The position numbers and the translations under genes are program-made. Shown here in pieces: positions 34,728 through 43,735 of a DNA stretch of 64,000 nucleotides (positions are counted from its first letter, which is position 1; each line of letters opens with the position of its first letter). The stretch spans positions 4,154,001 to 4,218,000 of the forward strand of contig OY969111.1 of assembly GCA_963697975.1 (NCBI GenBank). Reading direction: 5' to 3'. Origin of the DNA: QHXM01 sp963697975 (lineage in GTDB: Bacteria > Acidobacteriota > Blastocatellia > Pyrinomonadales > Pyrinomonadaceae). The notes beneath the pieces are model-generated. The model ran no database searches and had not been told where the DNA came from. It saw only the letters and a program-made list of their open reading frames with translations.

Positions 34728-34755
34728 TTGTATGTTGTTTCTATACACCATACAA
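34728..34755. promoter_or_regulatory. Putative GntR/YtrA operator
   Basis: TTGTATG (34728-34734) and CATACAA (34749-34755) form a perfect 7-bp inverted repeat with 14 bases between, centred on the -10 box of the predicted operon promoter. Binding here would block RNA polymerase. Confidence 0.6.
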
Positions 34756-34768
34756 TTATACGTGTCAA
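34740..34768 (-). promoter_or_regulatory. Predicted promoter of the GntR operon
   Basis: Minus-strand TTGACA (34768-34763, perfect -35) and TATAGA (34745-34740) are exactly 17 bases apart. The start codon is about 43 bases downstream of the -10 box. Confidence 0.75.
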
Positions 34769-34850
34769 GAAAATTTTTTGTTCCCTGATTGGCAGAGGCT
34801 TTGCGGAATTTTCTGGATCGTGACGGAGCTTGAAGTCGCGCCCAAAACTC

Positions 34851-34878
34851 TTGACAGCAGTAATCCTGGAGATATAAT
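34851..34878 (+). promoter_or_regulatory. Predicted promoter of the WD40/BACON gene
   Basis: TTGACA (34851-34856) and TATAAT (34873-34878), both perfect, are 16 bases apart. The start codon at 35042 is about 160 bases downstream. The 344-base spacer 34698-35041 otherwise holds only the divergent GntR promoter. Confidence 0.75.
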
Positions 34879-35041
34879 TCCTGCCTGTACAGTCTCTTTT
34901 TGTTAGCCTTTTCCCCCAGGTTAATCAATTCGTCTTCGGTTCCTTTAATCCTAACTATCCGGCTTGTCTCCCCAAGCTCATGGCAAGCAGGAACTTTTCT
35001 TCCGAGCAGGAAACCCGCGCGCTTACCCGAAGGAGAGAATC

Positions 35042-38000
35042 ATGGACGTTTACGGAGAGGTTGGCGGACAGCAACCCGGTGTGCTGAGTGTCGCCGCAGG
35101 GCGTTCCTCTTTCTTCAAGGTGGCAGTCTCGACGGCAATCTTCGTCTTATTCCTCATGCCGCTCAGAATTGGCGCGCAGGGGCAGCCTGATCTTGTCTGG
35201 TCTAGCAGTTACAGCACGAATGTGACTTCGGTCGCGTATGCGCCGAACGGCCAGACAGTGTTTTCGGGCAACGGGGACAAGGTCGGCAATTTATGGCGGG
35301 CTTCCGATGGAACATTTCTCCAAAAAATCTCTTTCAGCGAATATGGCTGCGGCACGATCAACCATGTGGCCTACTCGCCGGACGGGCAGACGCTGGCGAC
35401 CATTACGGGTTGCACCGCGAGGCTCTGGCGAATTGCGGACGGGATGTTGCTCCGCACGATTAATTTAGGTGTCGGCGCGAATGCCTTCAATGCTTCCACG
35501 TCCATCGCTTTCTCGCCTGACGGATTACTCCTTGCGACCGCGACTTCCGTTGCCTACCGCAAAGGCAACGTCACTTTATGGCGAGTCTCGGATGGGACGC
35601 AGGTTCGCACGATGACGGGCGGTGGCGGTGGGGTTGTCAGATTTTCGCCGGATGGGCAAACAGTCGCCTCTGTCGGCTCATCCGGTCTTGATCTGTGGCG
35701 AGTGTCGGACGGCACACTGATTCGCAACCTTCCGGGACCGACGAGAGGCCTGGCCTTCTCGCCGGATGGACAGCTAATCGCCACCGCAGGACTTCGCAAT
35801 GGTGAGTTTTCTGAAGACGACACCATTGAATTCTATCGCGTCTCCGATGGCGCACTCGTGCGTAAACTGACCGGCACAGGCGCAATCGCCGCGCTCGCCT
35901 TTACACCGGACGGACATGCATTGGTCTCCGCCGGGTGGGAAACCAATCAAGAATATAATCAAGGCTATACTGCTTCTAACGGCACGATCCGGTTCTGGCG
36001 TCTTTCCGATGGCGCGTTATTGAAGACTTACGATCAGGCGACGGGCACGACGGTTTCCGACATTGCTGTCTCTCCTGACGGTAAGTTTTTTGTCTACCCA
36101 AACGGCACCGCGCTCAGGCTGGCGCGCGTCCCTGCCCTCTCTGCCTCGGCCTGCACCTTTTCGATTAACCCGAAGAGCGAAAGCATCCCCTGTCAGGGAG
36201 GAAGCGGTAGCATCAGCGTGGCTGCGCCTGATGGTTGTAGCTGGACGGCGTCGAGCCGCGTCAGTTGGGTGACTATCACTTCTGGAAGCAGCGGCACAGG
36301 AAATGGAACGGTCAATTACACGGTTGCTTCAAACGGGTGCAACGCTGTTCCCGGTAGCAACCTGATCATCGAGGGTCTGCTTGTCATCGCCGGGCAGACT
36401 TTCACCGTGAAGCAGAATTTGGCCGCGCCATTGCCGCCTCCTGCGCCTTTCGGCTCCATCATCATCAGCGAGTTTCGATTTCATGGCCCTAAGTCTCCCG
36501 AAGGCTCAGGTGGTGGAAGCAATGACGAGTTCATAGAGTTGTACAACACGACGGACTCGACCGTGATTGTGAACACGTCGGATGGATCGAACGGTTGGTC
36601 GCTCGTCGCTTCGGATGGAAGCGTCATTGTGACCTTCCAGAACGGCTTTGCTCTCGGTCCACGCGGCCATTATCTGGTTGTTCGCACAGATAATCATGGC
36701 GGAGGCTATTCGCTTTCAAGTTATGCCACGTTGGATGCTGCGGAAACCTTCGACAATCCCGATGATGGCGGCGTCGCTCTGTTTAGAACCAACAATCCAT
36801 CAAACTTTACGCTTGAGAATCGAATGGATGCCGTAGGCTTTCAGTCGGGAGCAGGCGGGCTTTTCCGCGAAGGATCAGGTCTGCCTTCAATCGGGAGCAG
36901 CGATGGGCAGTATAGCTTTGTGCGAAAGCTCAATAATGATGTGCCGCAGGACACCAACGACAACGTGGCGGATTTCGTGTTCGTCTCGACGACGGGCGGC
37001 ACATTCGGCAGCGTCAAATCGGTGCTTGGCGCGCCGGGGCCGGAAAATGCTGGGATGGCCTGGTCGTCACTTCACGTCGCCAGTCCGATTGCGCGCACAG
37101 ACATCGCTCAATCGCTCATAGAGCCGTCCGCTTCAGCCTCAGATTCGCCGAATGCTGTGCGCTGCCCGTCTTGCGTAGGCACGAATGCGCCGCTGGGGAC
37201 GCTGAGCATCCGTCGCAGGTTCACCAACAACTCAAACCAGACGCTCACCAAACTGCGCTTTCGTGTCAACGACATCACGACCTTGAATAGTCCCGGTTAT
37301 GCTCCCGGCGAGACGCAGGCAGACCTCAGATTGATTAACTCTTCGGATAGCGCCATCGCTCCACAGACAAGCGGCGGCGTGGCGACGGTCAAAGGAACAA
37401 CTCTTGACGAGCCGCCCAGTCAGCCGAGCGGTGGAGGTCTGAATTCAAGTATCAGTGTGGCGTTGCCAGTTGAAGGACTGCCACCGGGCCAGAGTATTGA
37501 CGTACAGTTCCTGCTGGGCGTAGTGCAATGGGGAACGTCTCGCTTCAGCGTCAGTCCTGAAGCGTTGCCACTGCCGTCGTTTAGTTACGAGCCGCCGCCG
37601 ACACCAACGCCAACGCCCACGCCGACGCCGACGCCTACTCCAAGCCCAACGCCAACCCCCGTGCCGACTCCCACTCCCACTCCGACACCGACACCGACAC
37701 CGACACCGACTCCTACACCAACGCCGACGCCGACCCCGGCTCCCGTGAATGCGCCGGTCCTGCTCACGGAAGAGAATTCAAGCAGGGCTATTGCGCTCGA
37801 CTCCGTGTCATGGCTGCGTGATCCGCTCTCCGTGCTTGAGCAGAACAAGTTCAGCCCGGATGGACACACGCGCATCCTGCTTTTCGCGCTCAACGCCCAA
37901 CTGCAACCGGGCGAAGAGTATTCAATCGTCACCGCACAGGCGGAAGATGCAGCGGGGAAAAAATATCCGCTCACGGTTGAGTATGTCGGGCAAGTCTCAC

Positions 38001-38128
38001 CACTCGATTGGCTCTCGCAGATCACCGTCAAACTACCTGACGAGTTAGCTAACGCCGGAGATGTGTGGGTGAGTATCAGCTTGCGAGGCGTGGTCAGCAA
38101 CAAAGTTCTGGTCAGGCTCAGGCCGTAG
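35042..38128 (+). CDS. Large exported WD40, BACON and lamin-tail protein with PT-rich linker
   Basis: A 1028-residue secreted protein with several parts. After a hydrophobic export segment (about 28-46) come seven WD40/PD40-like repeats to residue 370 (each with a variant of FSPDGQTVA and WRVSDGT). A BACON-type domain follows at 375-460 (SWVTITSGSSGTGNGTVNY), then a lamin-tail domain at 475-640 (IIISEFRF, DEFIELYNTTDS). Next is a beta domain, a Pro-Thr repeat linker coded at about 37600-37745, and a terminal Ig-like domain. BACON and lamin-tail domains occur in extracellular carbohydrate-binding or nuclease proteins; no catalytic site is visible. AAGGAGAGAATC before the ATG fixes the start. 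Likely a surface adhesin or scaffold. Confidence 0.8.
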   Translation: MDVYGEVGGQQPGVLSVAAGRSSFFKVAVSTAIFVLFLMPLRIGAQGQPDLVWSSSYSTNVTSVAYAPNGQTVFSGNGDKVGNLWRASDGTFLQKISFSEYGCGTINHVAYSPDGQTLATITGCTARLWRIADGMLLRTINLGVGANAFNASTSIAFSPDGLLLATATSVAYRKGNVTLWRVSDGTQVRTMTGGGGGVVRFSPDGQTVASVGSSGLDLWRVSDGTLIRNLPGPTRGLAFSPDGQLIATAGLRNGEFSEDDTIEFYRVSDGALVRKLTGTGAIAALAFTPDGHALVSAGWETNQEYNQGYTASNGTIRFWRLSDGALLKTYDQATGTTVSDIAVSPDGKFFVYPNGTALRLARVPALSASACTFSINPKSESIPCQGGSGSISVAAPDGCSWTASSRVSWVTITSGSSGTGNGTVNYTVASNGCNAVPGSNLIIEGLLVIAGQTFTVKQNLAAPLPPPAPFGSIIISEFRFHGPKSPEGSGGGSNDEFIELYNTTDSTVIVNTSDGSNGWSLVASDGSVIVTFQNGFALGPRGHYLVVRTDNHGGGYSLSSYATLDAAETFDNPDDGGVALFRTNNPSNFTLENRMDAVGFQSGAGGLFREGSGLPSIGSSDGQYSFVRKLNNDVPQDTNDNVADFVFVSTTGGTFGSVKSVLGAPGPENAGMAWSSLHVASPIARTDIAQSLIEPSASASDSPNAVRCPSCVGTNAPLGTLSIRRRFTNNSNQTLTKLRFRVNDITTLNSPGYAPGETQADLRLINSSDSAIAPQTSGGVATVKGTTLDEPPSQPSGGGLNSSISVALPVEGLPPGQSIDVQFLLGVVQWGTSRFSVSPEALPLPSFSYEPPPTPTPTPTPTPTPTPSPTPTPVPTPTPTPTPTPTPTPTPTPTPTPTPAPVNAPVLLTEENSSRAIALDSVSWLRDPLSVLEQNKFSPDGHTRILLFALNAQLQPGEEYSIVTAQAEDAAGKKYPLTVEYVGQVSPLDWLSQITVKLPDELANAGDVWVSISLRGVVSNKVLVRLRP

Positions 38129-38268
38129 TTTTCTGTCCCTAACGAGACTTTTCAAGCAGCTCCTCATCTTAGGGTTTTTCCGGGCGGCCTGTGCTAGAAT
38201 ACTGCCACCAACCAGAGCTACTCGCACGGGCTGCGAAACTTCGGCCTCTCTCTAAAAGGAGTTTTCAA

Positions 38269-39375
38269 ATGAAGAGCGCATCAAGACATCTCTTAATAAT
38301 CGGCGGTCTGGCGTTTTTGCTTGCCTTTGGCCTGACGATGACGGCTGAGGCGCAGAACAACAGAGAAAAATATCTCATCTCTGCGAAAGCGGGCGGGATC
38401 AATCTGGTTTCCGGCAACGTCACAGTCGAGCGCAAAGGCGATGTTGGCCGCCAGCAGGCGCTAACTTCGACGGACGATCTACGGACCGGGGATAGCGTAA
38501 TCACGGGCGCGGGCGGTCGAGTCGAAGTGCTGCTTAATCCCGGCTCTTACATGCGCCTGGACGAGAACTCTGAGTTTGAGTTGACGGATGCCTCGTTAGA
38601 CCAGTTGATGGTCAAACTGGTGAAGGGCAGCGCCGTTGTGGAAGTTACCGGCGCGGACGACGTGGACCTGTCTATCGGGATCAATACCCCGCAGGCCGAT
38701 GCTTTGATTGTCAAGGGCGGGATTTATCGCTTCAATGCGCTGCCAAACGAGACGACTGAAATCCTTGTTCGCAAGGGGCGGGTGCTCTTCGGCAAGGGCC
38801 TGACGAACATGGTCAAAGGCGGGAAAAAAGTTATCATCGGGCGCGATGGCAGCGTGGTGGAAATCGCCAAGTTGAACAAGAAGGAGCAGGACACGCTCGA
38901 CCTCTGGAGTAAAGAGCGTGCGGAGACGCTGGCGCGTGCCAATCAAAAACTTCAACGCCGCCCCCTGCTGACAGCCTTTAACGATTTCGGCTGGGATACC
39001 TGGAATAGCTGGGGACAAACCGCCGGTTACGGAAGCCTCGGTCTCTGGGTTTATAGCTCACGCGCCCGCAGCTATTGTTTCCTGCCAGTCGGCTCGCGTG
39101 CCTGGTCATCTCCTTACGGCCATCGCTACGGCAACGGGTTTGGTGGTGGCTACTACGGGAATGGTTACGACTGGCGGCGAGGCTATGGCAATCAACCGAC
39201 AGTCGATTATCCAACCTCAGGTGGCCGCTCAACAGGCGGCTCAACTAACGGGGGCGGTGGTAACGTCAATCCAACTCCCGCGCCGCAGCCCATGCCACAG
39301 CCTCGTCCGCCTTCCACCAACGAATCGCCCCTCGAACGTGGGCCGAGAAGGGATTACACTATCAATCCCAATTGA
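38269..39375 (+). CDS. Exported FecR-domain protein
   Basis: A 368-residue protein with a signal peptide ending near AEAQ, then a FecR-like beta domain at 50-200 (DDLRTGDSVITGAGGRVEVLLNPGSYMRLDENS, cited only as residues 70-102). The C-terminal third is Gly/Tyr/Asn- and Pro-rich and probably disordered. FecR domains sense or transmit signals in the periplasm, or act as surface-exposed anchors; no sigma-factor gene is nearby. AAAAGGAG lies 6 bases before the ATG. It follows the WD40 protein by 140 bases on the same strand. The gene ends at a strong bidirectional hairpin. Confidence 0.78.
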   Translation: MKSASRHLLIIGGLAFLLAFGLTMTAEAQNNREKYLISAKAGGINLVSGNVTVERKGDVGRQQALTSTDDLRTGDSVITGAGGRVEVLLNPGSYMRLDENSEFELTDASLDQLMVKLVKGSAVVEVTGADDVDLSIGINTPQADALIVKGGIYRFNALPNETTEILVRKGRVLFGKGLTNMVKGGKKVIIGRDGSVVEIAKLNKKEQDTLDLWSKERAETLARANQKLQRRPLLTAFNDFGWDTWNSWGQTAGYGSLGLWVYSSRARSYCFLPVGSRAWSSPYGHRYGNGFGGGYYGNGYDWRRGYGNQPTVDYPTSGGRSTGGSTNGGGGNVNPTPAPQPMPQPRPPSTNESPLERGPRRDYTINPN

Positions 39376-39406
39376 TAAATCAGTAATCCTTAAAAAAACT
39401 GAAAAG

Positions 39407-39444
39407 CGCCCCGTTATCGAAGTTAACCTTTGGATAACGGGGCG
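39407..39444. terminator. Bidirectional intrinsic terminator
   Basis: A 12-bp perfect stem (CGCCCCGTTATC, 39407-39418, with GATAACGGGGCG, 39433-39444). On the minus strand it is followed by CTTTTCAGTTTTTTT; on the plus strand by ATTTCGTTT. It serves convergent genes, and the stop codon of the minus-strand gene lies in its loop. Confidence 0.85.
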
Positions 39445-40925
39445 ATTTCGTTTGCCGCGATCAGGGCGGACTGTGTGACGCCCGCGACACCCTGTCCGGG
39501 AAAGACCGTATCACCGACCATGAAAAGATTGGGAATCTCGGTTCGATGCGTCAGCGAGTTGAGGCCGAAAACGTCCAGCGATTGACCGATGCCGCCGACC
39601 ATGCCGAGCTTGCGGCGCGTGTAGCTATAGAAGGTGCGCGGGCTGGCCGTCTCAATCATCTCTACGCCACTGCCTAGTTCCGGCATCATCTCATGCATTC
39701 GCTCCCACCATAGTTCGAGCGTGCGTTGATCCTGCTCTTCATGCTCCGTTTCGTCTTCGTGATATGAGAACCACTGTTCGGCTTCGGTGAAAGTGGAAAC
39801 CGTGACCGCGCGTTTTCCCTCGGGCGCGCGCGTGTCCCATTCGGGCGCAGCGCCGAACATGAACTGTGCGCCTTCGGGATTAAAGAGTTGTCCCTCCTGC
39901 CAGTCCGTGAGCGTGAGCAAGTGATCGGCGGGCAGGCGCCCTGCGGCCTCTTCGTCAAGTCCCATGTAGAGCAGATACGCGCCCCAGCCGCTTAAATCTT
40001 TAATCCGCTTGCGCGCGTTGTCCGGCGTGCGACTCGTGCCGACGAGCTTGCCATACGTGTCCCAGACGGTGAGATTGCTGATGACGGCACGCTTTGCTTC
40101 CACTCTTTCGCCGCTCAACAGATCAACCCCGATAGCGCGCCCCGCATCGTCATAAGCGAGGCGCAGCACGGGCGCGTTGAATCTCACTGTGCCGCCGCTT
40201 TTTTTGATGGCTTCGGTGAGCGTATCGGCGAGGCCGGATGCCCCGCCGCGTATGGCGTACATCCCCCAGAGGGGCAGCATCAGCGCCACCGCCGCATAGA
40301 GGTAGGCGCACTCGCTCGCTTCGCGCTGGCCGAAGATTTGTAGCTGAACGTCTATGAAGCGGCGGAAGCGATTGGAAGTTTTAGCGAGATGTTGCGCCGC
40401 CGTGTGATTCAAAGCCGCCAGCACGCGACGCGCGACGCGCACCTCAGGCAAAGCTGCGCGCATTCGCCTTGAAAATGATGCGGTGCGTAAATCCGGCACG
40501 CGACGCGCGATACGCCTCAGAGCTTCGCCAACGGGCGCAATCTCACGATAGAAGTTAACGCTCGCGTCAGCGCACTCCGGAAAGGCTGTGCGTAAATTGT
40601 CGGCAAACTCTTCGATGCCGCCTGTCACGGCCACGTCCGTTCCGTCAGGCAGGCGCACGACGTAAGCGGGCGTGGCCAGTTGAACCAACGGCGGCTCGAC
40701 GGGTAGCTCCGCGAAGATGCGAGCGTGAATCTCTTCGGGTTGCCAGGACGCGTAGAGCGACGCCCCCGCCTCGAACGTGTAACCGAAGCGCTCGAATGTG
40801 ACCGCGCATCCGCCCCCGCGCGACTCTTTTTCCAGCAGGCAGACGTTAACGCCGCGCGCAGCGAGAAGCGCCGCTGCGGTCAGCCCGCCGATGCCTCCGC
40901 CGACTACGACAACTTCATAGGCCAT
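39423..40925 (-). CDS. FAD-dependent oxidoreductase of the phytoene desaturase/CrtI type
   Basis: A 500-residue flavoprotein with the FAD-binding GGGIGG motif at 8-13, LEKESRGGG after it, and the C-terminal dinucleotide-binding segment PNLFMVGDTVFPGQGVAGV. The length and the ends match the CrtI/CrtH/carotenoid-isomerase group, which also includes all-trans-retinol saturases. No other carotenoid genes are near, so the substrate is open. It is the last gene of the long minus-strand run, 4 bases after the CPBP gene stop on that strand. Confidence 0.85.
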   Translation of the reverse strand: MAYEVVVVGGGIGGLTAAALLAARGVNVCLLEKESRGGGCAVTFERFGYTFEAGASLYASWQPEEIHARIFAELPVEPPLVQLATPAYVVRLPDGTDVAVTGGIEEFADNLRTAFPECADASVNFYREIAPVGEALRRIARRVPDLRTASFSRRMRAALPEVRVARRVLAALNHTAAQHLAKTSNRFRRFIDVQLQIFGQREASECAYLYAAVALMLPLWGMYAIRGGASGLADTLTEAIKKSGGTVRFNAPVLRLAYDDAGRAIGVDLLSGERVEAKRAVISNLTVWDTYGKLVGTSRTPDNARKRIKDLSGWGAYLLYMGLDEEAAGRLPADHLLTLTDWQEGQLFNPEGAQFMFGAAPEWDTRAPEGKRAVTVSTFTEAEQWFSYHEDETEHEEQDQRTLELWWERMHEMMPELGSGVEMIETASPRTFYSYTRRKLGMVGGIGQSLDVFGLNSLTHRTEIPNLFMVGDTVFPGQGVAGVTQSALIAANEIAPLSKG

Positions 40926-40929
40926 GTTT

Positions 40930-41883
40930 TCAGATGAGATGTCGAACGGAGCGCGCGAGCATTACTAAGGCAGGCGCTTTCTGCTCCACGTCGGGGACGG
41001 ACGGCGGCAGGTAAGGCTGAATCAGGATGTACGCCGATTGAATGCCGTTGAAGACGAGATGCATGATAAAGCACGGCAGGAGCTTGCCCGTTAAAGCGCG
41101 CACCAGCGTCAGGCTCAGGCTCAGCACGGAGATTACTATGATGACGCCGATGTTGTTGCGGTACTGTAAGACGTGAACAAGGACGAAGAGAACTGAGGTG
41201 CCAATCACTGCCCAAACGATTCCGGCAACTTTATGCAGGGCCGAATAGAGGACGCCGCGATAAACAAGCTCCTCGACGAGCGGCGCGGTGGTGGCCGCCA
41301 TAATCGCCAGAGCATATCTGGACGCGTTAGAGCTATTGACTATCTGATCTATCGTCGTCGGTTCGCCGCCGATGAGTTTAGTCAGAAATATTCCGAGCGC
41401 CAGAAGGGCGATGGCGAGTCCCGCGCTCGTCCAGAAGCCGACTCTTTTACTCCAACTGAAACCGAGCGCGCGCCAGAAGGGACGTTTGCCGAAGCGTGTG
41501 ACGACCGCCCAGACGATGCCGAGCGTTAAGAGATGAGCGGGGAATGCTGAAACTATTTGCAGCAGGACGGCGGTTTTGTCTGTCGTCAGGAATTGCTCAA
41601 GCTCCTCTTTCGTCCCGCCGGGAAATTTCAGGGCGATATAAGGAATGACGAAGAGCAGCGTCGTCCCAACTAACACGGCAACGCTTCCCAGCCACGTCAG
41701 TAAGCCCGCCAACACTCCCCAGGGCGGGTTGTTCGGATCAATCCCGGTAGAGGCAGTGGGCGAGATCGCGTGTTCCTGCCCGGCAGTCAGATGAGAGCCT
41801 GCCGCTGTCTCGACCAGAGGCGCTGATTCATTCGATGTGCTCACGATGCGAACGAGTGTAAGAGAGAGACGGGGAAAAGGCAA
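40930..41883 (-). CDS. CPBP-family intramembrane glutamic protease
   Basis: A 317-residue membrane protein with about seven helices. The CPBP (Abi/CAAX) motif is APLVEELVYRGVLY, with the catalytic Glu pair and Arg, followed later by VHVLQYR and FIMHLVFNG with the His and Asn. Such proteases process prenylated proteins, bacteriocins or unknown membrane substrates. Start is uncertain: ATG 41883 or the GTG at 41844; neither has a clear ribosome site and the first lies by the TCGTAAA hairpin. The FAD oxidoreductase gene follows by 4 bases. Confidence 0.85.
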   Translation of the reverse strand: MPFPRLSLTLVRIVSTSNESAPLVETAAGSHLTAGQEHAISPTASTGIDPNNPPWGVLAGLLTWLGSVAVLVGTTLLFVIPYIALKFPGGTKEELEQFLTTDKTAVLLQIVSAFPAHLLTLGIVWAVVTRFGKRPFWRALGFSWSKRVGFWTSAGLAIALLALGIFLTKLIGGEPTTIDQIVNSSNASRYALAIMAATTAPLVEELVYRGVLYSALHKVAGIVWAVIGTSVLFVLVHVLQYRNNIGVIIVISVLSLSLTLVRALTGKLLPCFIMHLVFNGIQSAYILIQPYLPPSVPDVEQKAPALVMLARSVRHLI

Positions 41884-41888
41884 AAGCT

Positions 41889-41958
41889 CGTCAATCGTAA
41901 ATGGTAAATCGTAAATAGAAAAAACCGCTTTTCACCATTGACGATTCACGATTTACGT
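41889..41958. repeat. Paired-word hairpin, TCGTAAA/TCGTGAA type
   Basis: It spans the spacer between the plsC-like gene and the CPBP gene, both on the minus strand. The TAA stop of the plsC-like gene lies in the right arm (ACGATTCACGATTTACG). Confidence 0.88.
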
Positions 41959-42768
41959 CTTTTCCCTAAAGTGCCTTGCCATGATGTTGTAAACGCTTTC
42001 CATCAATGGCTCAAGGTCGGCGTCGGTCAGTCCGTTGGTGGGGATGGGAGCATCGACGTACATGTCAATCGGCCCCGGTCGGAAGATGATCGAGTCAGGC
42101 GGGAGCACTTGCCGCGACCCCGTGATGGTGATGGGAATGATGGGCACTCCCGCCTGAATCGCGAGCTTGAAGCCGCCTTTCTTGAACTTGTGCAGGAAGC
42201 CGTCGCGCGAGCGCGTGCCTTCGGGGAAGACGAAAGCGCAGATACCGTTTCTCAAATAGTTCGCAGCCTTTTGCATACTGCTGACCGCGTTCTGCGTTGA
42301 GCTGCGGTCGATGGGGATGTGTCCGGCGCGTGTCAGATGCCAGCCCATGAACGGAATCCGAAAAAGCACTTTCTTGGCGGCGATGCGGAGTTGCGCGGGC
42401 AGATAGCCGAGCATCGCCGGAATGTCCATGTAGCTTTGATGCGTGGAGAGAAAGACATAGGACACGCCCGGCTGAATGTGCTGCGCGCCGTGAACGCGCA
42501 CGCGCACGCCAGCCGTTCGAGCAATCATCTGACACCAACGGCGCGCACACCAGTGTTGCCGCTTGCCCTCCGGGTCGTAAAGAGAGAGCAGCAGTGAAAG
42601 GCTGCCCATCACAATCGTGTAGAGATAGATGAGCGGGATGGCGATTGCTGAATGAACGTAATTGAGAAAAGTCGGGCGGCGCGGGTTTCCGGTACGCGGG
42701 GCATCTTCGGGTAAAGGCTCGCTCCGCTGCCTCTGCTCGTCTGGCGTTGACGGGTTCGCTTCCTGCAT
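41953..42768 (-). CDS. 1-acyl-glycerol-3-phosphate acyltransferase family protein (PlsC-like)
   Basis: A 271-residue membrane acyltransferase. The HX4D motif STHQSYMD (His110, Asp115) and the substrate-binding FPEGTRSRDG (181-190) are intact; one or two membrane helices lie at 38-63. It would add the second acyl chain to lysophosphatidate in phospholipid synthesis. The frame is open upstream, but the ATG at 42768 lies 1 base after the stop of the zinc-finger gene, giving stop-start coupling, and gives a family-like N-terminus. The stop codon is inside a TCGTAAA repeat. Confidence 0.88.
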   Translation of the reverse strand: MQEANPSTPDEQRQRSEPLPEDAPRTGNPRRPTFLNYVHSAIAIPLIYLYTIVMGSLSLLLSLYDPEGKRQHWCARRWCQMIARTAGVRVRVHGAQHIQPGVSYVFLSTHQSYMDIPAMLGYLPAQLRIAAKKVLFRIPFMGWHLTRAGHIPIDRSSTQNAVSSMQKAANYLRNGICAFVFPEGTRSRDGFLHKFKKGGFKLAIQAGVPIIPITITGSRQVLPPDSIIFRPGPIDMYVDAPIPTNGLTDADLEPLMESVYNIMARHFREKT

Positions 42769-42769
42769 T

Positions 42770-43033
42770 TTAGATTGATTCAAAGAAGGCATCGTCAACG
42801 TAGCAATAGCCCCACTCTTCGCCCGGCTCAAAAGATTTAATAATCGGATGTTTTGTTAAGTGGAAATGCTTCGTGGCATGTTTGTTCTTCGAGGTATCGC
42901 AGCAGCCGACGTGCCCGCATGACATGCAAAGACGCAGATGCACCCAATCATCACCAATCTTCAGACAATCCTCGCAACCATTCGCGCTCGGCGCGACCTC
43001 ATGTATTTGCGTTAGATGAATACAAGCCACCAT
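42770..43033 (-). CDS. UBP-type zinc finger protein
   Basis: An 87-residue protein that is almost entirely a zf-UBP domain: CIHL at the start, CEDCLKIG, LRLCMSCGHVGCCD, HATKHFHLTKHP and the closing CYVDDAFFE. In eukaryotes this fold binds the ubiquitin tail; bacterial forms of this size are known in several phyla and their ligand is not known to me. Its stop is one base from the plsC-like start, so the two are co-translated. No ubiquitin-like protein is evident nearby. Confidence 0.88.
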   Translation of the reverse strand: MVACIHLTQIHEVAPSANGCEDCLKIGDDWVHLRLCMSCGHVGCCDTSKNKHATKHFHLTKHPIIKSFEPGEEWGYCYVDDAFFESI

Positions 43034-43083
43034 TTGCTCTTCCTCTCAAAATTCTCTGTGGGACGCGTGGCCAGTTATCTTTT

Positions 43084-43659
43084 TCAAACCACCGGATACT
43101 CGATGCCGGGCGCTCTTAATCCCAGTCGCGGCGCGGCCAGCAGCAATCCGATAATAGTCTTCGCGTCCTCAATCTCGCCGTCAGCGATCATCTCGAACGC
43201 CCGCGCGAACGAGACGCGGACGATCTCAAGCATCTCGTCGCCTTCCAAATTCTGCTCGGTCTCCGTCAAATCCGTCGCCAGATAAACCCACAGTTTCTCT
43301 TCACAAAACCCCGGCGTCGTGAAAAACTCCGCCAACTTCTCCAAACGCCCGGCGCGTACCCCGATCTCTTCCTCAAGCTCGCGCGCCGCACACTCCTCAG
43401 GTCTTTCAGGCGGCGCGAGCCTCCCGGCGGGAAGCTCCAACACATAACGCACCGTCGGCTGACGATACTGCCGCACCAACGCAATCGTCCCATCATCAAA
43501 CACCGCCACCACCCCCGCCCCACCCGGATGATGCACCACCTCGCGCTTATACGTCACCTCATTCTCACGCACCGTGTAAACCGAAACATCTATCACCCGA
43601 CCGTGATAAACCTCTTCGGTGTCGAGAACTTCAGGAGCTTCTGTGTCAGGTGTCGCCAT
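43084..43659 (-). CDS. Nudix hydrolase (ADP-ribose pyrophosphatase-like)
   Basis: A 191-residue cytoplasmic hydrolase of nucleoside-diphosphate compounds. The Nudix box is complete: G-x5-E-x7-REL-x-EE-x-GV, from GRLAPPE to EEEIGV, at about 84-106. The N-terminal VYHGRVIDVSVYTV and the preceding LVRQYRQPT match ADP-ribose pyrophosphatases, which clear ADP-ribose. It stands 77 bases from the TIR-STAND gene on the same strand; because TIR domains can release ADP-ribose from NAD, the adjacency is suggestive only. Confidence 0.9.
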   Translation of the reverse strand: MATPDTEAPEVLDTEEVYHGRVIDVSVYTVRENEVTYKREVVHHPGGAGVVAVFDDGTIALVRQYRQPTVRYVLELPAGRLAPPERPEECAARELEEEIGVRAGRLEKLAEFFTTPGFCEEKLWVYLATDLTETEQNLEGDEMLEIVRVSFARAFEMIADGEIEDAKTIIGLLLAAPRLGLRAPGIEYPVV

Positions 43660-43735
43660 AAGATGATTTCCCGCCGCTCAGTTTATGTTTTCCAGTCGCT
43701 CTGCCGCAACGCGCGGACTTGAAGATTCAGATACT

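Noticed and set aside
37600..37745. Pro-Thr coding repeats as an inserted DNA element
   Set aside because: The codons keep frame and vary silently (CCG/CCA/CCC, ACG/ACA/ACC), as expected for a selected protein linker.
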